Shown: positions 44,568 to 56,268 of the stretch, one piece after another
How positions within the stretch are numbered: the stretch's first letter is position 1
How the letters are laid out: each line of letters starts with the position of its first letter
Source of the DNA: Agaricus subrufescens
Taxonomy: Eukaryota > Basidiomycota > Agaricomycetes > Agaricales > Agaricaceae
NCBI GenBank assembly: GCA_029945375.1
Contig: CM057065.1
Location: 1,922,001-1,986,000, forward strand
DNA length: 64,000 nucleotides
Reading direction: 5' to 3'
Translations under genes and position numbers: made by a program
The notes under the pieces: generated by a model
Told to the model about the DNA's origin: nothing
Seen by the model: only the letters and a program-made list of their open reading frames with translations
Database searches by the model: none

Positions 44568-45603
44568 ATCAGTGGCTTCCGGAAAGGAAAGCACGCGCTT
44601 CCGCGTTCTCGGTGGAAGGAGCAGGCTAGTAAGTCATATCAGGGATTGAGTGGATGGAGGACTGTTATATACATACCAAAGAAGCAAGGTGTCCGTGATT
44701 GTTGAACGAGAGTAAGCGGACTCGAATGGGAGGAAGTGAGTTCGGGTCATAGTCACCGGTATACTCGCCCTATAAATAAAATGAGATTGTGACTCTACGA
44801 GACAGTGGTTTGGCACTGCTTACCTTGAGAGAGACCTCTAACTGACTCCATCCTGTATTTTCGTGACCTCTGTATTCAGTAAGCTGTTCAACCTCGGGGT
44901 CTAGTCTTAATAAAGCAGACACGGTCTCGGATATGCAGAGGCCGTGGCTCGCAAAAGCGATCTGGACCTGTTCATGGTTCTTCTCAAAGATATGAGGTAA
45001 AATGAACTCCTTGATAGCTTCCTCGGCTCTGCGAGCTAAATCGTTCAAACTCTCGCCTTCGGGAAACTTGACGTCGCGTCCGAGGGCTTTGAAGCCTGGG
45101 TATATACCTTCCTTACAGTATTCTTCTATAGATTTATCACCGGATATTTCAAGTGTCCATGGTTTGCCTTCGGCTATGCCGAAGTGTTGTTCTCGTAACT
45201 TCTGGGTGACGACCATGGGCGGTTTTGGGTCCTCGTGGTGATTGAGGACGGCGAGTGCTGTAGAATGTGCGCGAAGGAGGTCCGAGGTGTAGATGTGCGT
45301 GAACCGGATGGATGAGTCACGAAAGTACGTTCCAAGTGCGGCTGCTTGCTAGATTCATGTAGTGAGTAGTGATAACAGAGATGAGGTGGCTGGACCCACA
45401 CGTTCGCCTAGGGCGGAGAGCGGGGCATCTTTCCAGCCCGCCCAAATGGGTACCTGTCGCGAGAAGGGTTAATATTCGGGGAATAGCCGCCAGAGGACGG
45501 ACATACACTGTTGTCGAGGCTTTCACCGTGTCTAATCTGGGAAATGATTCAGACAGAGTGGCTGGAAAAGTGGCTGTTGACTGACGAGAGTGACAGTTAC
45601 CAT
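44568..45603 (-). CDS. Histidine-phosphatase superfamily protein (phosphoglycerate mutase-like), copy 3
   Basis: Phosphatase/mutase fold that forms a phosphohistidine intermediate. Exons on the minus strand: MVTVTL, then IRHGESLDNS (catalytic RHG), then VPIWAGWKDAPLSALGER, then the long exon THIYTSDLLRAHSTALAVLN and MVVTQKLREQHFGIAEGKPW, with the second histidine in QIAFASHGLCISE. GEYTGDYDPNSLPPIRVRLL and a last short exon end with stop 44568-44570. Junctions are GT...AG and in frame. ATG 45603 is taken because the RHG strand starts directly after it; an upstream ATG in another exon frame is possible. The substrate is unknown. It lies tail-to-tail with NACHT copy 4 and is a tandem duplicate of the next gene. 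Confidence 0.75.
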
Positions 45604-46231
45604 AGTCGAATCGAGTCAAGAGAGAGGTAAGAACTCGGCGCATGGCATTGACGAGAGCAGGGCATCACGTGCCGGGCAACCTGCGTCTGCGCAGTGCGAT
45701 GAGATTGCGACTTGACGAAAAACGGTTCGGCAACGCTTACCCTGAGGGAGACTTGTATTTGACTCATGAGAGCTGGCAGTCGACCAAGTTCATGGTCCAT
45801 CAAAAATTCCTATTACGGGTTTTCTCACGACCATGTTGCGATTCTTATCATCACGCGGGGAAAATGTCAGTCCCTATTTATTATATACTGACGATTGTTA
45901 TAGGTACATATTCCGCCAGTGAATCGTTGAAATTTAAGTAGCTGAAGATATAGTACTCGTGCAGGGGGATGCATCCTTCATCGTTAAAGTACTCGCACCC
46001 GGATGCTGGCATCCGCCTGGAGACATAGACCTGCGAGCGCTTTCTTCCCCTTGGATCGGTTGGCTAAAATCTTTGAAACGTAAATGTCTAGTGACTCCAT
46101 TATATATTGCACAATCCTCTAGTGGACTCTACGATTTCCGTTTAGCGACTACTAAGCTGTGGTATGCAGTGCGACCTGCTAGAACCCTGATATGTTGGTA
46201 CATTCTATATGTTGATACAACGACGCGTAGA
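45604..46231. other. Spacer between the two phosphatase copies
   Basis: Duplicated intergenic DNA, including the TCTAGTGA(C/T)TCCATTATATA block near 46090; no gene supported. Confidence 0.55.
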
Positions 46232-47272
46232 TTAATTGCTCCCAGAAAAGAAAGCACGCGCTTCCGCGTTCTCAGTGGAAGGAGCGGGCTAAGAAGTGAC
46301 TTTAGTAACTGGGGAGGCGGGAGAAGACTGTGATATACATACCAAAGAAGCAAGGTGTCCGTGATTGTTGAATGACAGTAAGCGAACTCGAATGGGGGGA
46401 AGTGAGTCAGGGTCATAGTCACCGGTATACTCGCCCTGGGAGTGTGCTGAGATTGTGACTCTTATGAAATAATGACTCGGTGCTGCTTACCTTGAGAGAG
46501 ACTTCTAGTTGACTCCATCCGGTATTTTGGTGACCTCTGTATTCGGTAAGCTGCTCGACCTCGGGATCTAGCCTCAATAGGGCAGATATGGTCTCTGAGA
46601 TACAGAGGCCGTGACTGCCAAAAGCGATCTGGACCTGTTCGTGGCTCTTGTTAAAGATGTGAGGCAGGACAAACTCCTTGATAGCCTCCTCAACTCTATG
46701 AGCCACGTCGTCGAGGCTTTCACCCCCGGGGAACTTGAGGTCCCGTTTGGGGGACTTGAATTCGGGGAATATACCTTCCTTGCAATATTCTTCTATGGAT
46801 TTATCTCCGTGGGCTACGTCGAGCGCCCATGGCTGGCCTTCTGCTACACCGAAGTGTTGTTCTCGCAGTTTCTGGGTGACAACCATAGGCGGTTTGGGAT
46901 CCGCATGGTGATCGAGGACAGCAAGGGCAGTAGAATGTGCTCGAAGGAGGTCCGAGGCGTAGATGTGCGTGAATCGGATGGATGAGTCATGAAAGTACGT
47001 TCCGAGTGCGGCTGCTTGCTAGATTTATGTAGTGAGTAGTGATAACAGGGATGAGGCGGTTGGACCCACACGTTCGCCCAGGGCAGAGAGCGGAGAATCC
47101 TTCCACCCTGCCCAGATGGATTTCTGTCGCGGGACAGGTTATCTCCGGAGAAACGCTGCGATCGGACGAACGTACAGTGTTGTCGACGCTTTCGCCGTGC
47201 CTGATCTGGGAAGTGGTTCAGACGGGGCGGCTGGGAGACTGGCTGTTGACTGACGAGGGTGACAGTTACCAT
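46232..47272 (-). CDS. Histidine-phosphatase superfamily protein (phosphoglycerate mutase-like), copy 4
   Basis: Intact sister of copy 3. Exons read MVTVTL, IRHGESVDNT, KSIWAGWKDSPLSALGER, QAAALGTYFHDSSIRFTHIY and onward, with the second catalytic histidine in QIAFGSHGLCISET, then GEYTGDYDPDSLPPIRVRLL and PAPSTENAEARAFFSGSN, stop 46232-46234. All introns are about 50 bp and in frame. An in-frame ATG at 47305 would add 11 residues. It is divergent from the FYVE-SAP-RING gene. Since this copy is complete and sits beside a conserved gene, it is the likely source of the relics, which is inference. Confidence 0.8.
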
Positions 47273-47403
47273 GGTCGAGTCAGAGAGAGGTAATACTCGG
47301 CGCATGACAAGGCAGCGTGTCACGTGCCAGGCAACCGTCTAGCACATTCGTGCAATTCGGTGCTCCTTATTAATCCTGCTTTCATCCGTCTCCCCCAGAT
47401 CCA
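47273..47403. promoter_or_regulatory. Divergent promoter, phosphatase copy 4 / FYVE gene
   Basis: 131 bp between the two start codons; no specific motif recognised. Confidence 0.45.
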
Positions 47404-49239
47404 ATGGCTACTGCCCACGGCATTCCCCTCCTCAGTGGTTCGCCCCCCACCATCGACTCGGACGCCTGCCGCAAATGCAACAAAGAGTTCAACCTCTTCT
47501 TTACTAGATCCAGAAAGTGCAATCATTGCGGTACGCTCTCCATTCCGTGATCGCTCCACAGGCATCCCTACCATTCACGCTAGGATACTCCTACTGCCAT
47601 TCGTGCTCCGACTTCTCGGCTCTGTTGCCCCGCACTGGAGGCAGCGGCGGCTATGATGCCGTTCACGTTTGCGGATACTGCATCGAACTCTTGAATGGTA
47701 GGAATAACCTTTCTTGTCTAGTTTGACTTGGGGGCTTTAATTGCCGATGACTCGTAGTCACTGCTTCTGGCCCCGGCCATTTACGTGCGATGCCCTTGAG
47801 CAAGCTCAAGACATACGCCAGTTCATACAATATCGACATTAGTCGAGCCGTAGAGAAAAATGACATCATAGAGGCTATTCTACGCGCGAGGGCAAGTCGA
47901 TATTCACAAGTCGTTTTGTCCACGTATGTATCTTATCGTCACTCTGCAGGGTCCTAATGGCTGCTTGCCGCAATCCAAGGAAGTGAGTGTGTTGCCTATA
48001 TTCTTGATTGTCCTTTGTTCAGGAATTATCGCAGGATTTCTATCGCAAGAACAAGGTACCAAACCCCCATACCGGAAGCCGCCCAAGAGGCTTGTTCTCA
48101 CGTGGTGGAAATCCTCCCCCGGTGCCTCCTCGACCACCGCCCCCCCAGGGACGATCTGCTGGGCATAATATACCCAATTCTCATCCACGGTTTCCACAAC
48201 CTCAGGTTCCCCATCCTCCGTACGAGCCCTCATTCGGAGTTCCACCACAGCCACAAGGGTACTCTTATCAAACGTATAATCCGAGCCATCAATCGCAACC
48301 GCATTATAATGTGCCTCCGTATCATCATAATTTCCAGCGCCAGCCGCCTCAGCCGCCTCAACCGCCCCCACAAGAAACAAGACCACGGCCTCCTTCTAGA
48401 TCAAACTCGACAAATGCGGGCCGATCTTCGCGACCGACACCTCGTCCACGAACTCCTCCACGACAACGCACTAATTCCACTCCTACCCAACCGCCGCCTC
48501 AGCCACCTCAACCTCCTCCAGCCCCTGTACCAACGCCTACTCTTGACCAGCTCCTTGTGATGACACAGTCGTCTATTGCGGCCTTATCAGTCGGCGTGTT
48601 GAAAAGCATTCTTTTCACGAACCATGTCAACGTTACCATGGTTTTGGAGAAGAGTGAGTTGGTCAAGAAGGTGGTAGCACTCGTTGATGATGAGAAGAGA
48701 GAGAGGGAAAGACAGAGGTTGGTGGAGGAAGCGGAGAGGTTTGAGGAAGAAGAGAGGAAACGAGAAAGGGAGGAAGCGATTAGAAGAGAGGAGGAAGAAA
48801 AGTTGAGGAAGGAAAGACAGAGAAGTCAAAGAGCGACTGTGGAAGATGTTGAGGAGGGTATAGATGAAATGTTGGATGTTGAAGTATCCACTGCTATGGA
48901 TGAGGATGAGGATATGGATGGTGTTCACCCAGAACCATCGTCTTCGAGTCCACCACCCAAAACCCCATCTTCACCTACTCATGCGATGTCCTCAGTTTTA
49001 GAAAGGTCAGGTTTGTGTGTTATATGTCAAGATGAAGAAGCGAATATTGCGATTGTCGATTGCGGGTACGTGAACTTGTCGATTTGAACAGTATTTGATG
49101 TGCTGATTTGACACAAAAAAGACATATGGTGATGTGTCGTGCGTGTTCGGAATTGATTATGACTAGTTCGAGGGAGTGCCCGCTGTGTCGGACTAGGATT
49201 GTGACAGAGGCGAGGTTATTGCGAATATTTAAGTCGTAA
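47404..49239 (+). CDS. FYVE-SAP-RING E3 ubiquitin ligase (RNF34/rififylin-like)
   Basis: Predicted RING E3 ligase bound to endosomal membranes. The first exons give a FYVE-like zinc finger (CRKCNKEFNLFFTRSRKCNH, CGYSYCHSCSDF, HVCGYCIELL). It is followed by a SAP-like helix pair (MPLSKLKTYASSYNIDISRA), a Pro/Gln-rich disordered region of about 180 residues, a second SAP-like part (LKSILFTNHVNVTMVLEKSE), a charged coiled coil (EEEERKREREEAIRREEEEK) and a C-terminal RING (CVICQDEEANIAIVDCG, then after an intron HMVMCRACSE and CPLCRTRIV). Stop 49237-49239. Domain order matches metazoan RNF34 and rififylin, which regulate apoptosis and trafficking; the fungal role is unknown. Confidence 0.85.
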
Positions 49240-50907
49240 TAGAGGGCTCTTTTTCTCCTTGTTGTTGTTGTAGCATAGTGTTGGCGTGCATGTTTTTCCG
49301 GTTAATGTTTTGTGAGTTTTGTGCTTTGGATACTTTACATGGTGTATGATGTTTTGCAAACGCTTCAGGATTTAGTGTTTTCCCTATTGGCTTTTTTCCG
49401 CTTTGTGCGAGCAGAGATCGCGATAAGATGGCTATCACAGAAAGTTTACCTCCTGTAGACACTACAGGGAACCGAAAAACATGAAAAAAAGTTTTTTTCC
49501 GAGTGTCCTAGTGAAGTCTGCGATGCATGACTTCGACTTCTATACTACCTACCATTTATACGGGCTGTATCAGAAAAATGCCGGCTCTGCTGTGGGCTAA
49601 TCCTCCGCGCGTCCAGCCCGCATTATGTCCTAATTAATTATTGGCTCCGTGTCCCACCAATCCGGTCTGTGTTCATACACCATGGGTGGGGTACCCTAGC
49701 AGTGGCGTTAACCACGCCGCTGGGTGGTTTTTGCGTCACCCTATCCACAATAGCCATTCTGAATCTTTGTTGTAGCCCCATCTACACCATATCTTGTCGC
49801 ATCTTTCGGAAACGGTGTTGGAGGGTTGAAAGCGGACCGGAGTCTTTGAAACAGAAAAAAAAAGAAAGAAAGTTCTTATTAAGAATGAAAGGGGAACTCG
49901 GCGACTATGGGCAAGGCCAGAGCAGAGCCTGAGATAGGCAGATAAAATTATGATTTTTTTGCGTTGATCACTGGTGCCCTACTGGGCTGATGATCGAACA
50001 ACAGTGAACATGTTGACAGTCACCAGGCGGAGATGGAAGTGGGGTTTGTGCAATGTTTTACACGCTTTGCCTCGTTGCGTGCCACCTGTTCTCTTTGGGT
50101 CGACATATGTGGTATAGCAGGGCCGGTGATGTTAATCGGATCACATGTCATTTTGACACTGCCTCCGCCTCCCCCCGTCAGACAGGGTTTGAAATGTTTT
50201 CCGGAACTTTCACTATTGTACGTGCACAGACTTCTTTGCTTCTCTGGCTGTGGAAGATCCGCCGAACATCGCGCCCTCTGTGATTACTATTGTACTCATA
50301 TGTCACATCTTTTGACGTTTGCGTTCCGCTCGCATTCAAAGAACTTGTCTGCCCCGAGAAGTCGAGGGATTACCACTCCTACGGCTCACCAGGACCGATA
50401 AACCTATCGATCTCTAGGATGAAGATAACCTCCACACCACGCTTCTAACCATTTCTAAACAAGTTCGGTTGCAACAACAAAAATTTTTTTAGTGGCCGAA
50501 AATCGCGTCCGCATTCTGACATGTGACAGACCATTCCGGGGGCTATGATAGCTGATTTTGGGAAATTGATGAGCCGTGAAGAAGGGGGGGGTGTATGAGT
50601 GGTGGACCTATGAATAGCTTAACGCTATAGATTGACGGAACGAAGGGTCCCGTGTGTATGGACAGGATGCATTGATCGTGCCACTGAAATCTCTGGGGGA
50701 GGGATGAATTGAACGAAGTTTGATCGAAGCTGCTATCCCAAATGGGGATGGGTTGGACACTTCTGACGTCAAAAACAGTCGCTATAAAATCACCTTTCCC
50801 GTTGTTGTGAATTCCCCCCCCCGCCGCTCCTCTTCGCCGCGCCACTAGGGTTTCTCACTATGTCCGTGCGCTCACAGTCGTGTTTGAAAATTCCGTTTTT
50901 GACTGAT
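49240..50907. other. Long intergenic region
   Basis: About 1.7 kb without a supported gene. It contains A/T homopolymers and a small palindrome CCTGTAGACACTACAGG near 49451. Open frames such as 50033-50401 lack codon structure or domains. The downstream channel gene's promoter and first exon probably lie at the right end. Confidence 0.5.
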
Positions 50908-50919
50908 AGTGTTGTATAG

Positions 50920-53900
50920 GTCTGGTAATGACATATCGGATGCCAAGTCCGCCTCGACGAAGTCGTTCGTGACTGCCCTAGCTTTCAATGCTATCGTTTT
51001 TGGTGTGGAGATTGGAGTCTTTACACTCCTACGTCCGTATTTCAAGGCGACTTATGAACCACGGACTTATGCCACTGCTCCTTCGTATGTGATTTCGATT
51101 GAGTCTGCTGTCTTGTTGACTTATAATTCGGTCTCGGCCTGAAGTGAACGTTCACAATCCCTTTCCAAGAACATGTTCCTATGGCCAATAGCACTATGGC
51201 GCGCCGACTTTCGCGATATTCGATATACTAATGGCATGGATGCGTACTGTTTTGTGCGCTTTCTTCGTATGATGGTCAAGGTGTTTTTCCCTATCTGGGT
51301 TGTTTCTTGGGCCGTTTTGATCCCGGTGACGACTGTCGGGATGGAACGACCGGGTACAGATAACCTTAACAAACTCACGTTTGGAAATGTCAATCACGAT
51401 CAATCTAAAAGATATGCCGCACATTTGATTTTAGCTTGGTTTTCCACATGTAAGTCCTGTTTTTTTTCTTGTTTGTGTCGTTTATAATTGACGTGGGTTG
51501 AACTTGACTAGTTTGGGTGTTGTACAACATCGTGTACGAAATGCGGCATTTCATCATTTCTCGCCAACATCACATCATCGAACCGAACCATGCGAAATCG
51601 TTACAGGCTCATACTATTCTTGTGACGGGGGTTCCTACCAGATATCTCAATCAACATTCATTGCTCGATCTCTTCGATGAACTGCCTGGCGGTGTCAAGA
51701 AGATCTGGATCAACCGTAACCTTAAGGAATTGCCAGAAGTGTACAATCGCCGTCTCAAGGCGTGCGGTAAACTTGAATCTGCGGAGACAGCTCTTCTTCG
51801 CACTGCTGCGAAAATACGACTACAAGAGGAGAAACAGAAGGCGAAGAGTAAAGTTCCAGGAGATGGGGATGTGGACTCGAAGAAACATGCTGAAGTACAT
51901 CACCATCATCATCATGACGTCGAAACAGCTGCAGTTGTTGTACCGCGTGGACAGCGGCCTGCTCATCGACTTGGCTTCCTTGGTCTTATGGGTAAGAAAG
52001 TTGACACAATCGACTGGGCGAGGGAGGAGATCGTGGCTTGTAACCGATTATTGGAGGAAGGTTGTGCGGCTATCAGGGAAGATGATGAGGCTTCTAGTGA
52101 GGTTGAGAATCCTGGAAGGTTCTCTTCGGATATGTCGTCAGTCAAGATGAGTGCGTCTTTGTTGGTTTATTTTTAACACAGACTGTTTGCTAATTTTCAC
52201 GGGTGTAGGTCTTAAACCTGGAGCTGCCGTCAAAGAGACCACTGGAGCGTTGAAAGATGCCACCACGGCAATCAAAGCTCGTATCTCGGGTTATGGAGAT
52301 TCCAAGTATCCGCCGTATAATAGTGCTTTCATCACTTTCAATAAGCAGATCGCGGCACACTTGGCGGTCAGAGTCCTCACCCACCATGAGCCATATAGCA
52401 TGAGTACGTACGTTCACTGTTGGTATCGGCATCTTCTTAGGTTATGAACAGCTACGAAGTACAACGAAGTTAGCCCACAGGATATCATTTGGTCTAATCT
52501 GAATATGAATCCTTATGAGCAGAAGGTGAGGCTTTTCTCGTTGATAAGTTTCTTTCTTAAACTCATATTCTCTTCTTAGATTCGAATGGCTATCAGTTAT
52601 TCTCTCACAGCCGCTCTGATTATATTTTGGACAATCCCTGGTGAGCCAATTTCCTAGAGTCAGGAGGAGAGTATGTTTCTTATACCATCCAATTACTAGT
52701 TGCCTTCGTTGGTGCCCTCTCCAACGTCGCTAGCCTCTGTGACCAGTTCAAATGGCTTGCTTGGATCTGCGAATTACCACCTGTGGTCGTTGGAATAATT
52801 TCTGGTATTCTCCCACCAGTACTACTTGCTGTACTCATGGCTCTCCTTCCTATCGTCCTACGGCTACTCGCCCGGTTTGAGGGTATTCCTAAATACACCG
52901 GCCTCGAGTTGTCTTTGATGACTAGGTATTTCCTTTTCCAAGTTGTCGTAAGTAAGATTTTTTGCCTATCAGTAGCATGACTTGACGCTGTTTTTTTCTT
53001 TTAGCATTCCTTCCTTATCGTCACCGTCACTTCTGGTATCGTCGCCGCTCTTAAGGGGCTGATCAACAATCCGACGTCAATACCTAACATTCTTGCTCAA
53101 CAATTACCACAAGCTTCCACCTTCTTCTTGACCTACATCATTCTGCAAGGTTTATCTGGGACGGGTGGTGGTTTTTTGCAGATTGCACGGCTGGTCATAT
53201 ACTATGTGAAACTTTTCCTTTTGGGCAGCACGCCGCGGTCTGTGTATAACATCAAGTATGTTTTGGGGAGCGTGGCTTGGGGAACATTGTTTCCTGCTAT
53301 CACGCTTCTTGTTGTTATTGGTACGTTTGTGAGCCTCAACTTGATTATGACGTTTATTTATTGTGTTTTTTCTTAGCGCTCTCATACTCGACTATCGCTC
53401 CCGTTATTAATGGGTTGGCGTGTGCTACTTTCTTCGCGTTCTATCAACTCTACAAATATTTCTTCCTGTGGGTGTACGAACAAAATCCCTCTAGTGATAC
53501 GGGAGGATTGTTCTTCCCTAAAGCTATCCAGCACGTCTTTGTTGGGCTCTACATCGAAGAGGTGAGCGAGCTCTTTCTTTCTTTCGAAAGTGGACCGTGG
53601 TTCTTAACGCGCGTCCTGCATAGATTTGTTTGTGTGCACTCTTCTTCCTGGTTCGCGACGACAACAAGAACGCCATTGCTGTTATCCATGGCGCGCTTAT
53701 GGTTGTTCTTATAATCTTGACTGCCGGATTCCATGCCATCTTCAACAATTCTTATGGCCCACTTTTGGAAGCTCTTCCTTTGAGCTTGAAGGACAAGACT
53801 TATTCGCCTGAAATTGGCGTCACTAAAGAACATGGTCCCAGAAAGAGTGAAGGTGGAAGTAGTGGTCATGAAATTGTAGAAGAAATACGTGGTATAGAGG

Positions 53901-54208
53901 CAGAGGAGGAAGATGCGTCGGTCAAGGATAAGGGTAAATCACGAGATAATGAGAATGTTGGACAAGGTACGGCTGCTAGACATAGGAAAGAGGATGCGGA
54001 TTTCGGGTTTGCGCATCCTGCGATTTCGAGACCGCAAAGGGTTTTGTGGATACCGAGGGATACGCTTGGGTTGGGTGAGGCGGAGGTTTCGGCTTGTGAG
54101 GATTTGGGTCTGAATGCTAGTATGGCGGGTGCGGTTATGAATGAGAAGGGGAAGGTTGATGTGCCGACTGCGGATGATGTTCCTGGAGAGATTGTGGCGA
54201 CGCTCTAG
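50920..54208 (+). CDS. CSC1/OSCA/TMEM63-type cation channel (RSN1-like)
   Basis: Multi-pass membrane channel of the osmosensitive, calcium-permeable family. The N-terminal part reads DAKSASTKSFVTALAFNAIV with TM1, then KNMFLWPIALWRADFRDIRY and MMVKVFFPIWVVSWAVLI. The cytosolic RRM-like loop has HTILVTGVPTRYLNQHSLLD and EEIVACNRLL. The seven-TM core has NPYEQKIRMAISYSLTAALI, VVVGIISGILPPVLLAVLMA, FLIVTVTSGIVAALKGLINN and FLTYIILQGLSGTGGGFLQI, with a long acidic cytosolic C-terminus. About nine introns; stop 54206-54208. The start is uncertain: a first exon upstream of about 50920 was not resolved, since ATG 50859 does not splice in frame by eye. Confidence 0.85.
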
Positions 54209-55093
54209 AGAGTGATTTGCTGGTTTGTTCTTTTTTGCTTTTTTGGAGGATATCTTTTTTTTTGGAGGATTGGTGGTGGCGGTTCGAACTTTCTCTGTTT
54301 GTGTTCTTGGATTCTAATCTACTTCTGCTGAGACGCCATGTTGTTCTCCTGATGTATTTGATGACTTGTTATGACTGAGGCCCTCCCCTTTGCGATTGGG
54401 GTAGTATAGTATGTATATATTTTTTTACATATTTCTTGTCTATATGTAATACAATTGGAGTGTTTCTGAGTAAACGTTATTAGTTTCTTGTTAGATGTTT
54501 GTGTCGCTGGAGGATGTAATGTAAATTCAAGTCAGCGGTGCGCTTGAACCAATCTAGAGATATGCTCGATCCATCGTAACTTGATAAACAATTAATACAG
54601 ACATGAATGCCTAGGCAGAAATATAGATGCTTATACTCCATGAGTTCTTACAGGGAACTTACTTGACAGGCCACAACGAAGAGGAAGAAACTTGTTTTGA
54701 GTACGGGCGAGTAGAGATGGGCTATGGTGAGGATCGTAACAGGAGTGTTAATTGCCGACCATTCTGATAGAATACTGGTCGTGCAAGTGTGACAGTGAAA
54801 CGCCGTGAATTTTTGTCCATGAAGGTGGCCTGGACGTTGAGGGCTGGGCTGGTCTGTCACTCGTTGAGACATTGTCGATCATACTTAAGGCGTAATATCG
54901 TCACCCCCCTGCTCATCCACAGGCAAACATTGATCCCAGGCCGGTCAACCTTGACTTCATTGACACTAAGGTGAGTTCTTACTCTCGTTACAATATTATA
55001 CTTGTCCTGACCTGTATTGGTTTATTGTCCTTCTTTAGGTGAATATATAGTGGTCAACCTTGAATTCGTTGACACTGAGTTTATTGTCCTTCT
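54209..55093. other. Intergenic with nested direct repeats
   Basis: No gene. The motif GTCAACCTTGA(C/A)TTC followed by (A/G)TTGACACT occurs near 54946 and 55052. The motif TTTATTGTCCTTCTTTA(G/A)G occurs near 55019 and 55079. Spacings differ, so this is not a simple tandem repeat. The second pair abuts the truncated end of the H2B gene. Confidence 0.6.
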
Positions 55094-55383
55094 TTAAGCT
55101 TTGTTGGAGATACCGTTATCAGGGTGCACTTGCTTGAGCACTGCAATTTGAAATAAGAATAGATCCAAATGGACCAGAGAACTCGCATACCCTTGTATAT
55201 GTAACTGGAGTAGGTCTCCTTTCTGACCTTCTTGCGCTTCTTCTTTTCACCATCAGCGCCAGTTGCTGCGGGTTTCGAAGTTTTCTTTGCGGCTTTGGCT
55301 CCCTCAGCCGCCGATTTGGCGGGTGCCTTGGAAGCGGTGGAAGCAGGTGCCTTTCCGGCAGTGGAAGCGGGTTTGGGGGCCAT
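55094..55383 (-). pseudogene. Histone H2B, truncated
   Basis: Nucleosome core histone. Exon 1 (55191-55383) has the usual basic tail (MAPKPASTAGKAPASTASKA) and KKRKKVRKETYSSYIYK. A 50-bp intron leads to VLKQVHPDNGISNKA, where TAA (55094-55096) ends the protein at 79 residues. Full-length H2B is about 125-145 residues and continues with the rest of the histone fold, which is missing. Codons up to the break look unmutated, so truncation seems recent. Downstream of the stop is the repeat sequence described in the adjacent spacer. Confidence 0.8.
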
Positions 55384-55595
55384 TTCGATAGAGTATAGGG
55401 CTAAGACGGAAGTACGAGATAGTGAGGGGTGATGGGAATTAAGCGCGTGCCGGTGACGCTCACGTGTATGCGTGTCTGTGACTCACACCGTATTATAAGG
55501 ACTGCAGCGTCACGCAGGCGCACGTCTTTCATCGCTTTCCGCACTTACCGCCACCCCCTCTTGTCGTCGTTGTTGGCTCGCAAAAGACACTCAGT
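55384..55595. promoter_or_regulatory. Divergent H2B-H2A promoter region
   Basis: 212 bp between divergent histone starts, the classical arrangement in fungi. No specific motif could be assigned by eye. Confidence 0.55.
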
Positions 55596-55808
55596 ATGTC
55601 TGGAAAAGGAAAGGCTGGAAAATCCGGAGGCAAGGCCGGTTCAGACACCAAATCCCAGTCGAGATCATCCAAGGCCGGTCTGCAATTCCCGGTCGGTCGT
55701 GTCCACCGTCTGGCCTCAAGCAGCCTGGAACTAGGCCCGCGCGAGCTCCTCGTAAATCTGGTAGCCCGCGTACCTACGTTAATGCCCCATAGAATCATTG
55801 AGGGATGA
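55596..55808 (+). pseudogene. Histone H2A, truncated
   Basis: Starts [20 protein letters not shown], then [20 protein letters not shown], the H2A tail and first helix. After residue 51 similarity stops abruptly ([20 protein letters not shown] is not H2A) and the frame ends at 55808. Nearly the entire histone fold is lost. Together with truncated H2B this is a broken divergent pair; working copies must lie elsewhere. Confidence 0.8.
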
Positions 55809-56268
55809 TGTATAATAATACTTGCAATTTGTGATTGTTAAGTCCTAGAGCGCTAGATATAGGCGTGACTATGATAATTAGGGTGACATATATTTGTGCG
55901 ATCCCCTGGTCTCGTACTTCCTTGACTCAGCAGAATCCATCAGTATTTTTCCCTGCTACTGGCCGAGTCTTATATATGTTTTCGTTCCCTCTGCTAGTCC
56001 GAGGTGCTGCAGTGAGAGTACAGCATTATAGTCATCGCTTGCGGTTTATAATTAGCACAAGCACAGCGATTGAGCGTGAGATGCCTCGTGCCCGTTGCAG
56101 CTGACTCTTCTTTGCCTCTACCTCGTTCACACAAATCCCCGCTCACGAAACTCCAACTCAAAGAGGTGTGGCCCAAACGTTACACCTTTGCAATTCTCGC
56201 AGCTGTCCTCTTGACACAACTTTTGTCCTCTGCTTGTAGTACTCTCAAACCTAAAGCTCAGAATCGAA
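55809..56268. other. Spacer
   Basis: No gene or repeat recognised; upstream region of the next NACHT gene. Confidence 0.5.

Noticed and set aside
50859..50919. ATG 50859 (MSVRSQSC) as the start of the CSC1-like channel
   Set aside because: Its GTGCGC donor joined to the TATAG acceptor at 50919 puts the next exon out of frame; the true first exon is unresolved.
55696..55808. The odd tail after H2A GRVHRL looks at first like part of histone H3 ([13 protein letters not shown] in another frame)
   Set aside because: No continuous H3 match in any frame; only short basic runs, so it is treated as unrelated sequence.
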